A stretch of DNA of 64,000 nt, taken from positions 475,158-539,157 of the forward strand of contig CAUYUJ010003958.1 in the NCBI GenBank assembly GCA_963575745.1. The letters are read 5' to 3'. Of the stretch, positions 21,401 to 31,487 are shown one piece after another (positions within the stretch are counted from its first letter, which is position 1; each line of letters begins with the position of its first letter). The position numbers were made by a program, and so were the translations under genes. The notes under the pieces are model-generated. The model had not been told where the DNA came from. It did not search any database and worked only from the letters and a program-made list of their open reading frames with translations. The DNA comes from Prorocentrum cordatum. Lineage: Eukaryota > Sar > Dinophyceae > Prorocentrales > Prorocentraceae.

Positions 21401-22112
21401 GATTGTAGATCTCCGGAAACCGTTTCGCGCGCTCTCGCCTCGACGCTGGCTACATTTTCTCTGAAAACGAGGCTCCCGCTCGAGCGCTGGCTTGAGCCTG
21501 AATGCGGGCCCTTGGAGGCCCAGCTGCGACAACAACGGCTCGCGCTCGATACTTCCTCACAATTTACCCCGAGACACCCTGGCCAGAGAGGCCCCCGAAC
21601 TCAGGAACGGCGCTCTCGTAATTTAAGCAAGTTGGTGGAGGCCCGGACACGGCGACAAAGGCTCCCGTTCGATTTTTCCTCACGATTTACTCCGAGAGCC
21701 CCTGGCCAGAGAGGCCCCCGAACTCAGGAACGGCGCTCTCGCTCGAGAACTTCTCGTAATTCAAGCAAGTTGGTGGAGGCCCAGACATGGCGACAAGGGT
21801 TCCCGTTCGATATTTCTCCAAATGTATTCCGAGAGTCCCTGGCCATAGAGGCCCCCGAACTCAGGAACGGCGCTATCGTTCGAGACATCTTCGCACTTCA
21901 GCCAGTGGCCGACAAGGAAGAGATTCCCCCCGAAAGGGAGTGCAATCGAAGACGAAGTGGGCGGGTATCGGGGGTTGGGGTATACGGGATGGAAGACACG
22001 CTTGACAGTAAGAGCGAACAATATTTAACTTATATTTGTTGTTGTTGCTGATGTCGTTGCTATCGTTGTTGCTGTTGTTGTTGCTGTTGTTGTAATTGTC
22101 GTTGTCGTTGAA
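18471..22112 (+). repeat. Repeat mosaic, plus orientation: box modules and GCTCTCGCTCGAGA monomers
   Basis: Five copies of a conserved box (GGAAGATATGCCCCCAAGG ... CGATCGAAGACGAA ... GGGTATCGAGG ... GGGATATAC) lie near 18622, 19238, 20448, 21255 and 21911. Each is followed by a GACACGCGAGC...ATAAGAAC tail. Between boxes stand monomers of the type CGCTCTCGCTCGAGACTTCC with TCACAATTTACTCC. A TTG/CAA-type microsatellite closes the block (22034-22112). Reading frames here follow the repeats and are not conserved between copies. Confidence 0.85.
20640..22015 (+). repeat. Tandem segmental duplication, units of about 0.66-0.77 kb
   Basis: The segment starting TTCCGCGCACTCTCGCCTTG at about 20650 reappears with GTTTCGCGCGCTCTCGCCTC at about 21420, both followed by ATTTTCTNTGAAAACGAGGC, CTTGGAGGCCC, and CACAATTTACCCCGAGACAC. 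Both end in the conserved box (21255 and 21911). Inside each, CCCCCGAACTCAGGAACGGC recurs about every 100-140 bp (20820, 20961, 21060; 21592, 21715, 21849). Confidence 0.85.
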
Positions 22113-22139
22113 CTTTACACATTCAACATTGAATGTTGT

Positions 22140-23540
22140 TGGGTGTCCTACATCCGCTCTGGCGGTTTCGCTTCGGCGCCGGCTGCGGTTCCTTCGAATG
22201 TAGGCTCACGCTCAAGCGTTTCGGGGTTGCGACGAGATGGACGCCCCAACAACAACAACAATCATTATACCCTCACGCGCGATGTTTCCACACGAAGCAT
22301 GCGACCACCATGATAATCATCCACGTAATGGGAGACTCTTATTCTATAGCGGGGTCCGTTATTCCCATTCCTGGATCTCCCGCCCAATGAGGTCTTGCAA
22401 ACACCTCCTCCGAGGAATTTCAACATATCCCGCCTCGAAAACACATGCCCGCGCGTTGCTGCGCCGATGCGAGACTGCCAGTGGAACCCCAGCGAAGGGT
22501 AAATCACAAGGAAGTATCGAACGAAAGGATTGCCTTGGTGGGGATGGTGGCTTTCGGCGGGGAGGCAAGGACCTGGCCCTGAATAGAAAGGGGGACGTCT
22601 CGAGCAGGGCTGCTGTTGTTGTTGGGAGCGGCGCCAATGCTGAAGAGAGTAGGGCGCTAGTCCAGCGTAGAACAAAACGAAGTCTCGAGCGGGAAAGCTG
22701 GTTTTGTTGGGACGTCGGCTTTCGGCGGCGAGGAGGAACACCGCCTTGAGTAAGAGAGGAGGAAGCATCGAGCGGGAGCCGTGATTTTGTCGGGACGGGG
22801 GCTGTCGGCGGCGAGGAACAGCACCGTCCCGAGGAGAAAGAAAGGATATCTCGAGCGGGAGCGTTGTTCTTGCTGGGAGCGGCGTCAATTCAAAAGAGAG
22901 TTGGGCGCCAGTCCAGCGTAAAACGGAAGAAGTCTCGGGCGGGAGCGCTGGTTTTGTCGGGGCGGCGGTTTTCGGCGGCGAGGAGGAACACCGTCTTGAG
23001 TATGAAGGGGGGAAGCATCGAGCGGGAGCCGTGGATTTGTCGGGACGGGGGTTGTCGGCGGCGAGGAACAGCACCGTCTTCAGGAAAAAGGGAGGGAGCC
23101 TCGAGCCGGAGCGTTGTTTTTGCTGGGGGCGGCGCCAATTCAAAACAGAGTTGGGCGCCAGTCCAGCGTAAAACGGAAGGAGGTCTCGGGCGTGAGCGCT
23201 GGTTTTGTTGGGGCGGCGGTTTTCGGCGGCGAGGAGGAGCACCGCGTTGAGTAAAAAAGGGGGGAAGCCTCGAGCGGGAGCGTTGTTTTTGCTGGGAGCG
23301 GCGCCGATGAGAGGAAGACTAGCGCGCCAGTCCAAGGTAAAACGGGAGGAAGTCTCGAGCGGAAGCGCTGGTTTTGTTAGAACGGCGGCTTTCGGCGGCG
23401 AGCAAGAACACCAGCCCTGAGTAAAGAAGGAGGAAGTCTCGAGCGGGAGCGTTGTTGTTGTTGTTGGGGGGCCGTTTTGGCGGTCCCCCAAACCGCTCAA
23501 GCGTGAGCTTCATTTTCAATGGAAATGTGGCTGGCGCCTC
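22140..23540. repeat. ~248-bp tandem array flanked by inverted end blocks
   Basis: The core (22480-23460) repeats TTTCGGCGGCGAGGAG near 22725, 22973 and 23225, a period near 248 bp, with sub-monomers around CTCGAGCGGGAGCG. At the left edge GGCTCACGCTCAAGCG...CAACAACAAC lies in plus orientation (22200-22262). At the right edge the same sequence lies inverted (GTTGTTGTTG...CGCTCAAGCGTGAGC, 23454-23520). The array therefore sits between inverted copies of one end block. Confidence 0.75.
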
Positions 23541-23559
23541 GGCGAGAGCGCCAGAGCGC

Positions 23560-24540
23560 CTTTCAGGTGTCCAACCATAATCATTGTCTAGTAACTAACA
23601 TTCAGCACCAACAACAACAACAACGATCCCGCTCGATACTTCTCGGGAGCGGCCAAGAGGGGGGTGTCCAAGAAGGGGGGGTGGAAATCATAGCCGGCGG
23701 CATGTGCGCGGCCCAGCGGGGGGGCCAGGGACGTAATGAAATAAGAAGAGGCGCCACGAAATCTGGGGAGATATCATGCCCCCCGCCATGATATCTTCCC
23801 CCCCTAGTCATAACCCCCGTCTTTTCTGCCCCCGAGATACTTCCTCCTTTTCTGCTCAGGGCCGGGGCTCCTCCTCGCCGCCGGAAGCAAGGCTTCCAAC
23901 AAAACTGGCGCTCCCACTCGATACAGTCATCGTCCTGACCTAAGGAACGATAAATAAGGAACGAAGCCCCTTTTTCATCCCAAGGAATAACGCATAAGGA
24001 ACGATAAATAACACATAACGCATAAGGAACCGTACATAACGCATATAAAATCTAAGGAACGACCGAGCCCCTTTTGAAAAGCAAGTGTTCCTTATTCAAG
24101 CCGCTCACTGTATCCCCCTGCGTTCTACTCAGGACCAGCACTCCCGCCTCGGCGCCGCAAGCGCCCTCCCCCTGCAAAAAGTGAAGCTCCTCCACGGAAG
24201 CGGAAGACTCCTAGAAGCCATGCGGCTTCTATACAGTCGGGGCGTTGACCTAAGGAGCCCTAAATAAGGAACGAGGCCCCTTTTTTCCATAAGTTAAGCT
24301 TCGGTTTCCGATCGAAAGCATAAGGCAAACCTGAGGCAAGCTGTGAAACACTTAAGGAACACGGGGCCCCTCCCCAACCAAAAGGGTTCTTTCTCCAGGG
24401 CCCCGACTATAGTCCCAGTCGGAACTGTATGTTTGAAGAACTGTTATTGCATCTGCCCTGGCGCTCCCGCCTCGTCGGCGGCTGCATTTCTTCTGATAAC
24501 TAGGCTCACGCTCACGCGTTTCGGGGCTGCGCCGAAAAAC
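23560..24540. repeat. Mixed repeats with AAGGAACG minisatellite and a hairpin
   Basis: TAAGGAACGATAAATAAGG-type units fill 23940-24080 and recur at 24250 and 24350, several followed by GCCCCTTTTT. A 14-bp hairpin (GGGGAGATATCATG, loop of 8, CATGATATCTTCCCC) lies at 23765-23801. At 24480-24540 another GGCTCACGCTCACGCGTTTC end block precedes a CAA tract. No gene seen. Confidence 0.6.
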
Positions 24541-24542
24541 GG

Positions 24543-24665
24543 ACAACAACAACAGCAGCAACAACAACAACAATACTAACAACTGCAGCAACAGCTAGCA
24601 ACATCAACAACAGCAGCAGCAGTAACAGCAACAACATCAACAAAGCAGCAACACCAATACCAACA
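24543..24665 (+). repeat. CAA/CAG microsatellite
   Basis: About 120 bp of CAA and CAG trinucleotides with interruptions. Confidence 0.95.
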
Positions 24666-25090
24666 ACACTCATTTAAAAACTGTTCGCTCTTATCTGCCC
24701 GTGTACCACTCAACAAGTATATCCCGAACCCTCGATACCCAATGATAACAACAACAATCATGTTAAAACTGTTCGCCCTTATCTGCTCGAGTGTCGAATA
24801 ACGCGAATTTCCCAAACCCTCGATACCCGCCCTTTTCGTCTTCGATCGAATCCCTCTTGGGGGGTATCGGAGGTGAGGGGGTGAGATCGAAGTGGAACGG
24901 AGAGCCCCCCTACCAGGAAATCGATTTCGGTTTCGTGTTCGTGCGTGCCGTGCGCGCGGGCGAGGCGAAGCTGCGTGGGCGGGCGAGAGGAAAGTCTCCT
25001 GTGGCTGAGGCGCGGCCTGACCAAATGTGTCTCTTCCGGGCGGCCGGTGGCGCGCGGTGTCCCGCCGGTGTCCCGCTGGTGTCCCGTCGG

Positions 25091-25298
25091 GAGCCTGTTT
25101 TTTTAGACTCTGGCAAGTTTACTTGCATGGACGGAGGGGGGGAGGGGCTGAGCCTGAAGCAAGCCCGGGGGGGAAGGGCGCGGAAATCACGCAAGTCGAA
25201 AGGCACTTGCACGCTAGTATTCGCTTGAAGAGGGGCGAGGGGGGGGGGGGGGGCGAACGCCATGCAAGTAAACTCCTGAATCCAAAAAAAACAGGCTC
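25091..25298. mobile_element. 208-bp MITE-like element with ~39-bp terminal inverted repeats
   Basis: The left end reads GAGCCTGTTTTTTT... AGTTTACTTGCATGG (25091-25130). The right end, reverse-complemented, reads GAGCCTGTTTTTTTT... AGTTTACTTGCATGG (25298-25260), about 85% identical over ~39 bp. It is flanked by CGG on both sides (25088-25090 and 25299-25301), a 3-bp target duplication. The paralogous duplication at 26640 has the uninterrupted site CCCGTCGGTGTCCCTG, a natural empty site. Internal sequence is short and non-coding, as for a non-autonomous DNA transposon. Confidence 0.85.
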
Positions 25299-25411
25299 CG
25301 GTGTCCCTGTGGCTGAGGCGCGGCCGGACCAAATGTGTCTCTTCCGGGCGGCCGGTGGCGCGCGGTGTCCCGCCGGTGTCCCGCTGGTGTCCCGTCGGTG
25401 TCCCGTCGGTG

Positions 25412-25847
25412 TCCCGATGATAATGTGGATGATTATGATGATGGTGATGATGATGATGGTCATGCTGATGATGGTGACGATGGCGATGATGATGATGATG
25501 TGGGTGTTGTTGTTGATGATGATGACGTCGATTGTGAGATCGATTGTGACAACGATAGTGAGACCGAATGTGAGATCGATTGTGAGATCGATAGTGAGAT
25601 CGATTGTGAGATCGATAGTGAGATCGATAGTGAGACCGAATGTGAGACCGAATGTGAGATCGACTGTGAGATCGATTGTGAGATCGATAGTGATATCGAC
25701 AGTGAGACCGAATGTGAGACCGAATGTGAGATCGATTGTGAGATCGATTGTGAGATCGATAGTGAAATCGATAGCGAGATCGATAGTGATATCGATAGTG
25801 AGATCGAATGTGAGATCGATTGTGAGATCGATAGCGAGATCGATTGA
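25412..25847 (+). repeat. GAT microsatellite and 12-bp GTGAGATCGATN minisatellite, left copy
   Basis: GAT repeats (about 25412-25530), then about 27 units of GTGAGATCGATT/A, some GTGAGACCGAAT. The unit is 12 bp, so it stays in frame (Cys/Ser-Glu-Ile-Asp repeated, minus strand Ile-Asp-Leu-Thr) without any stop; the resulting long frames are not evidence of a gene. Confidence 0.95.
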
Positions 25848-25899
25848 GTGAGGCGTTGGTTCCCCCTCCCCCCTCACCTCCTTATCACCCGCAGGGTGG

Positions 25900-26404
25900 T
25901 CTTATAGGTACCTTTCTTCCCTGCAGGCCGGGCCCTGGCAAGCAGCGGGGCGGCCGCGGACCGTCGGCCTGGCCAGCGGCAGCGCTGATCGGCGGGGCGG
26001 CCGCGGACCGTCGACCCGACCCCAAGAGGGACGGACAGGGGACCGACCACGACGACGACGACGACGACGACGTCGACGACGACGGCAACGACGGCGACGG
26101 CGACGACGACGAGCGAAAGCGAGAGCGAGAGAGAACGACAGCAGAGCCACGAAGGACACGAAGTAGGCCACGAAGGTCGACAGCGGGGACACGAAGGGAA
26201 TGCGTATGGGGCCACGAAGAGCGCGAACGAGCGGGGGCCACGAAGGGCAGACAATGCGGGGCCACAGAAGGCAACGATGGGGCCACTGAGGGTAGCACCT
26301 GGGCCACGTAGGACAATGAGGGGGGCACAAACGGCGACAGCGGGGTCACGAAGAGCATGCACATGGGGCCACAACGGGCGCGAACGAGCGGCGGCCACGA
26401 AGGG
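25900..26404 (+). repeat. 1.1-kb unit, copy 0, first half
   Basis: Starts TACCTTTCTTCCCTGCAGG and has two GGGGCGGCCGCGGACCGTCG blocks, a GAC microsatellite (26047-26110) and a GGCCACGAAGGGC minisatellite. All match the first half of the units at 29061-33345. It stops at 26404 where the right copy of the segmental duplication begins; the second half resumes at about 27936. Confidence 0.85.
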
Positions 26405-26921
26405 CATCGGAGGTGAGGGGGTGAGATCGAAGTGGAACGGAGAGCCCCCCTACCGGGAAATCGATTTCGGTTTCGTGTTCGTGCGTGCCGTGCGCGCGGG
26501 CGAGGCGAAGCTGCGTGGGCGGGCGAGAGGAAAGTCTCCTAAGTCTCCTGTGGCTGAGGCGCGGCCGGACCAAATGTGTCTCTTCCGGGCGGCCGGTGGC
26601 GCGCGGTGTCCCGCCGGTGTCCCGCTGGTGTCCCGTCGGTGTCCCTGTGGCTGAGGCGCGGCCGGACCAAATGTGTCTCTTCCGGGCGGTGGCCGGTGTC
26701 CCGCGGTGTCCCGCTGGTGTCCCGTCGGTGTCCCTGTGGCTGAGGCGCGGCCGGACCAAATGTGTCTCTTCCGGGCGGCCGGTGGCGCGCGGTGTCCCGC
26801 TCGTGTCCCGTCAGTGTCCCGTCGGTGTCTCGATGATGATGTGGATGATTATGATGATGATGATGGTGATGATGATGGTGATGATGATGGTGATGATGAT
26901 GGTGATGATGGCGATGATGGC

Positions 26922-26979
<58 letters not shown>

Positions 26980-27395
26980 TTGGTGTTGTTGTTGATGATG
27001 ATGATGATGATGACGTCGATTGTGAGATCGATTGTGACATCGATAGTGAGACCGAATGTGAGATCGATTGTGAGATCGATAGTGAGATCGATTGTGAAAT
27101 CGATAGTGAGATCGATAGTGAGACCGAATGCGAGACGGAATGTGAGATCGACTGTGAGATCGATTGTGAGATCGATAGTGAGATCGATAGTGAGACCGAA
27201 TGTGAGACCGAATGTGAGATCGATTGTGAGATCGATTGTGAGATCGATAGTGAGATCGATAGCGAGATCGATAGCGAGATCGATAGTGAGATCGAATGTG
27301 AGATCGATTGTGAGATCGATTGTGAGATCGATAGCCAGATCGATTGAGTGAGACGTTGGTTCCCCCTTCCCCCCTCACCTCCTTATCACCCGCAG
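26405..27395 (+). repeat. Segmental duplication, right copy, inserted in a 1.1-kb unit
   Basis: Paralogue of 24863-25880, lacking the 208-bp element and with an extra reiteration of the GTGTCCCTGTGGCTGAGGCG block. Includes a GAT microsatellite (26832-27012) and the 12-bp minisatellite (27012-27347). Confidence 0.9.
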
Positions 27396-27419
27396 GGTGG
27401 TCGTATAGGTACGTATGTT

Positions 27420-27935
27420 GGGCCGCGGAGGGTAAGGACGGGGCCACTGAGGGCAGCAACGGGGACACGAAGGGCAGCGAGGGGGCCACGAAGGGCGGCA
27501 GCGGGGCCACGAAGGGCATGCATATGGGGCCACCACGGGCGCAAACGAGCGGGGGCCACGAAGGGCATACATATATGGGGCCACGAAACAAAGCGAGGGG
27601 GCCACGAAGGGCTGCAACGGGGCCACGATGGGGCAGCGAGGGGGCCACGAAGGGCTGCAACGGGGCCACGAAGGGCTGCAACGGGGCCACGAAGGGCTGC
27701 AACGGGGCCACGAAGGGCAGCGAGGGGGCCACGAAGGGCTGCAACGGGGCCACGAAACAAAGCGAGGGGGCCACGAAGGGCAACGACGAAGGGCAACGAG
27801 CCACGAGGGGCTGCAACGGGGCCACGAAACAAAGCGAGGGGGCCACGAAGGGCTGCAACGGGGCCACGAAACAAAGCGAGGGGGCCACGAAGGGCTGCAA
27901 CGGGGCCACGAAGGGCAGCGAGATCCCGATTCCTA
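27420..27935 (+). repeat. ~21-bp GGCCACGAAGGGCTGCAACG minisatellite
   Basis: About two dozen units of GGGGCCACGAAGGGCTGCAAC with variants (AAACAAAGCGAG, GGCAGCGAG). Being a multiple of 3, it yields open frames (Gly-Ala-Thr-Lys-Gly-Cys-Asn on the plus strand) that I do not count as genes. It is an expanded form of the minisatellite inside the 1.1-kb units. Confidence 0.95.
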
Positions 27936-28712
27936 GGTAATCTGTGAAGGAGTCCTAAGCGTGAGCGCGACTCCTGGGTGCCTGGGTGTCGGGAGCGCGG
28001 CGCTGAAGTAAATTGCAAGAAATTCCAACGCAAGGGCGCTATTCTTCAGTAAATTGCAAGCGCGTCTCCAGCGAGAGCGCGACTCCAGAGCGCAGGAGGA
28101 GCGATTCCTGAATAAATCGTAAGGAAGTATTAAGCGAGAGCGCGATACTTGAATCCGCCGACCCTGTCGGCGTGTGCGAGGGGCTTGGCTGTTCGAGTCG
28201 CCGTCTCCGTCGATCGTCGCCTCCGTCGTCCCCTTTCCCTGCAGCTTCCTTCTCAAGCTCGTGAGCGAGCGAAAAAATCTAGCAGTGTCGTAATCGAGTC
28301 GAAAGGAAGTCCCTTCCCTTCGATCCCTTCCCCACGGGGGGGGGGGGGTCCCGGGGGGGGGGGGCGGGGTCCCGGGGGGTCCAGGGGTGGGGGGGCCCTG
28401 GGGGATCCTGGGGGGGGGGGGGGGAGGCAGATTCGTTTTCCTTGGGCGGCCTAGAAACTTTGAGAACACTCCAAATGAGGTCCGAATGCCCAAGATAGCC
28501 CCCGAGACGGCCCAAGAGGGCCCCGAGTCGCCCAAAGATCTGCCGCAAACGCCCAAGACAGCCCCAAGACCGTCCAAGAAACCTCCAAGACGTCCCATGC
28601 CCCCTCCAAGAGACCCCCAGGAAGCCCCAAGAGGCCCCCACGAGGCTTCCAAGCGGCCCCTAAGACCTTCCCAAGAGGCCCACAAACTACCCCCAAGAGG
28701 CCCCCAAGAGCG

Positions 28713-28785
<73 letters not shown>

Positions 28786-29060
28786 TTCAGGGTCGGCGGC
28801 ACCGGCCGTAAGGCCTTCGCAATAAAATGCAAGGAAGTCTCGGGCGGGAGCGGGGTCCTGGCTAAATTGTGAGGAAGTCTCAAGCGGGAGTCGTTGTTGT
28901 TGTAATCCGGGGGCCGGGGGGCCAGTTTGAGCAGGAAGACTTTCCTTAACAAAAAACAAGGTGCGAACCCAGGGGGGGGCACTTCAACTGAAAAACTCAA
29001 GGCGCACCGGTGGGGGGGGATCAACAATAATGATTCTTCAAAAATGAGAATTCAACAACA
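27936..29060 (+). repeat. 1.1-kb unit, copy 0, second half, with a second insertion
   Basis: Resumes with CGACTCCTGGGTGCCTGGGT and the GAGAGCGCGACTCC / AAATTGTAAGGAAGT monomers, is interrupted at about 28153, then continues at about 28818 with ATAAAATGCAAGGAAGTCTC through GCACCGGTGGGGGGGATCAA and a CAA tract, in the same order as the intact units. Confidence 0.8.
28153..28817 (+). repeat. Insertion in copy 0: G-runs, CCCAAGAGGCCC minisatellite, TCG tract
   Basis: Long G runs (28337-28430), then about 250 bp of short degenerate CCCAAGAGGCCC units (28460-28710, related in inverse orientation to the array at 4262-5450), then a pure TCG microsatellite (28713-28782). Absent from all other 1.1-kb units at this position. 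Confidence 0.75.
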
Positions 29061-30337
29061 ACAACAATAAGTGTAATACTGTTCGACCTTATATGCTCGA
29101 GTGTCAAAAAATGCGTATTTCCCAATCTTCGATCGAACCCCTTTTGGGGGGTATACCTTTCTTCCCTGCAGGCCGGGCCCTGGCAAGCGGCGGGGCGGCC
29201 GCGGACCGTCGCCCTGGCCAGCGGCAGAGCTGATCGGCGGGGCGGCCGCGGACCGTCGACACGGCCCCAAGAGGGACGGACAGGGGACCGACCACGACGA
29301 CGACGACGACGACGACGTCGAAAACGACAGCGACGACGACGACGACTGCGACGACGAGCGAAAGCGAGAGCGAGAGAGAACGACAGCAGGGCCATGAAGG
29401 GCACGACGTAGGCCACGAAAGGCGACAGCGGGGACACAAAGGGAATGCGTATGGGGCCACGAAGAGCGCGAACCAGCGGGGGCCACGAAGTGCATATAAT
29501 GCGGGGCCACAGAAGGCAACTATGGGGCCACTGAGGGTAGCAACTGGGCCACGTCGGACAGTGAGGGGGACACAAATGGCGACAGCGGGGCCACGAAGGG
29601 CATGCACATGGGGCCACAACAGGCGCGACTCCTGGGTGCCTGGGTGTCGGGAGCGCGGCGCTTGGGGAAATTACAAGAAATTCCAACGCAAGGCCATTCT
29701 TCAGTAAGTTGCAAGCAAACCTCCAGCGAGAGCGCGACTCCAGAGCGCCGGGAGAGCGATTCCTGAATAAATTGTAAGGAAATCCCAAGCGAGAGCGCGA
29801 CTCCTGAATAAAATGCGAGGAAGTCTCGGGCGGGAGCGGGGGTCCTGGCTAAATTGTAAGGAAGTCTCAAGCGGGAGCCGTTGTTGTTGTAAACCGAGCG
29901 CCAGGGGCCCAGTTTGAGCATCAATTTTTCCTTGTAAAAAAACAGGGTGCGAGCGTCGAGGGGCACACTTTGATGGAGAAAAAACAGTATGCACCGGTGG
30001 GGGGATCATTAATAATAATTCCTCAGAAATGAAAATTCAAAAACAACAACAACAGCAGCAACAACACCACCAACAACAACAACAACACTAATTTTAAGAC
30101 CGTTCGCCCTTACAGGCTCGAGTGCCCAATATCGCGTATTTCCCAAACCCTCGATACCCGCCCTCTTCGTCTTCGATCGATCCCCTTTTGGGGGGTATAC
30201 CTTTCTTCCCTGCAGGCTGGGCCCCGGCAAGCGGCGGGGCGGCCGCGGACCGTCGCCCTGGCCAGCGGCAGCGCTGATCGGCGGGGCGGCCGCGGACCGT
30301 CGACCCGACCCCAAGAGGGACGGACAGGGGACCGACC

Positions 30338-30385
<48 letters not shown>

Positions 30386-31143
30386 TCGAAGACGACGGCG
30401 ACGACGACGACGACGGCGACGACGAGCGAAAGCGAGAGCGAGAGAGAACGACAGCAGGGCCACGAAGGGCACGAAGTAGGCCACGAAGGGCGACAGCGGG
30501 GACACGAAGGGAATGCGTATGGGGCCACGAAGAGCGCGAACGAGCGGGGGCCACGAAGTGCAGATAATGCGGGGCCACAGAAGGCAACTATGGGGCCACT
30601 GAGGGTAGCAACTGGGCCACGTAGGACAGTGAGGGGGACACAAATGGCGACAGCGGGGCCACGAAGGGCATGCACATGGGGCCACAACGGGCGCGACTCC
30701 TGGGTGCCTGGGTGTCGGGAGCGCGGCGCTTGGGGAAATTACAAGAAATTCCAACGCAAGGCCATTCTTCAGTAAGTTGCAAGCAAACCTCCAGCGAGAG
30801 CGCGACTCCAGAGCGCCGGGAGAGCGATTCCTGAATAAATTGTAAGGAAGTCCCAAGCGAGAGCGCGATTCCTGAATAAAATGCGAGGAAGTCTCGGGCG
30901 GGAGCGGGGGTCCTGGCTAAATTGTAAGGAAATCTCAAGCGGGAGCCGTTGTTGTTGTAAACCGGGCGCCAGGGGCCCAGTTTGAGCATCAAGTTTTCCC
31001 TGTGAAAAAAAAAACAGGGTGCGAGCGTCGAGGGGCACACTTTGATGGAGAAAAAACAATATGCACCGGTGGGGGGATCATTAATAATTATTCCTCAGAC
31101 ATGAAAATTCAAAAACAACAACAACAGCAGCAACAACACCACC

Positions 31144-31192
<49 letters not shown>

Positions 31193-31442
31193 CTAATTTT
31201 AAGACTGTTCGCCCTTATATGCTCGAGTGCCCAATATCGCGTATTTCCCAAACCCTCGATACCCGCCCTCTTCGTCTTCGATCGAACCCCTTTTGGGGGG
31301 TATACCTTTCTTCCCTGCAGGCCGGGCCCCGGCAAGCGGCGGGGCGGCCGCGGACCGTCGGCCTGGCCAGCGGCAGCGCTGATCGGCGGGGCGGCCGCGG
31401 ACCGTCGACCCGACCCCAAGAGGGACGGACAGGGGACCGACC

Positions 31443-31487
<45 letters not shown>

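Larger units (their letters stand above)
24863..25880 (+). repeat. Segmental duplication, left copy
   Basis: Shares with 26405-27395 the series GGAGGTGAGGGGGTGAGATC, GAAATCGATTTCGG, TGTCTCTTCCGGGCGG, reiterated GTGTCCCGNCGGT, a GAT microsatellite, and the 12-bp minisatellite, ending GTGAGGCGTTGGTTCCCCC with CCTTATCACCCGCAGGGTGG. It differs by carrying a 208-bp inverted-repeat element. No gene inside. Confidence 0.9.

Noticed and set aside
23765-23801. Hairpin as a transcription terminator
   Set aside because: Intrinsic terminators are a bacterial feature and no T-run follows; kept only as a structural note within the repeat region.
25335-27351. Acidic repeat protein frames (Glu-Ile-Asp-Cys)
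   Set aside because: Produced on both strands by a 12-bp minisatellite and a GAT tract; no start context or flanking domain.
27420-27935. Possible CRISPR-like array
   Set aside because: Units are contiguous 21-bp minisatellite copies with no unique spacers, in a eukaryotic genome.
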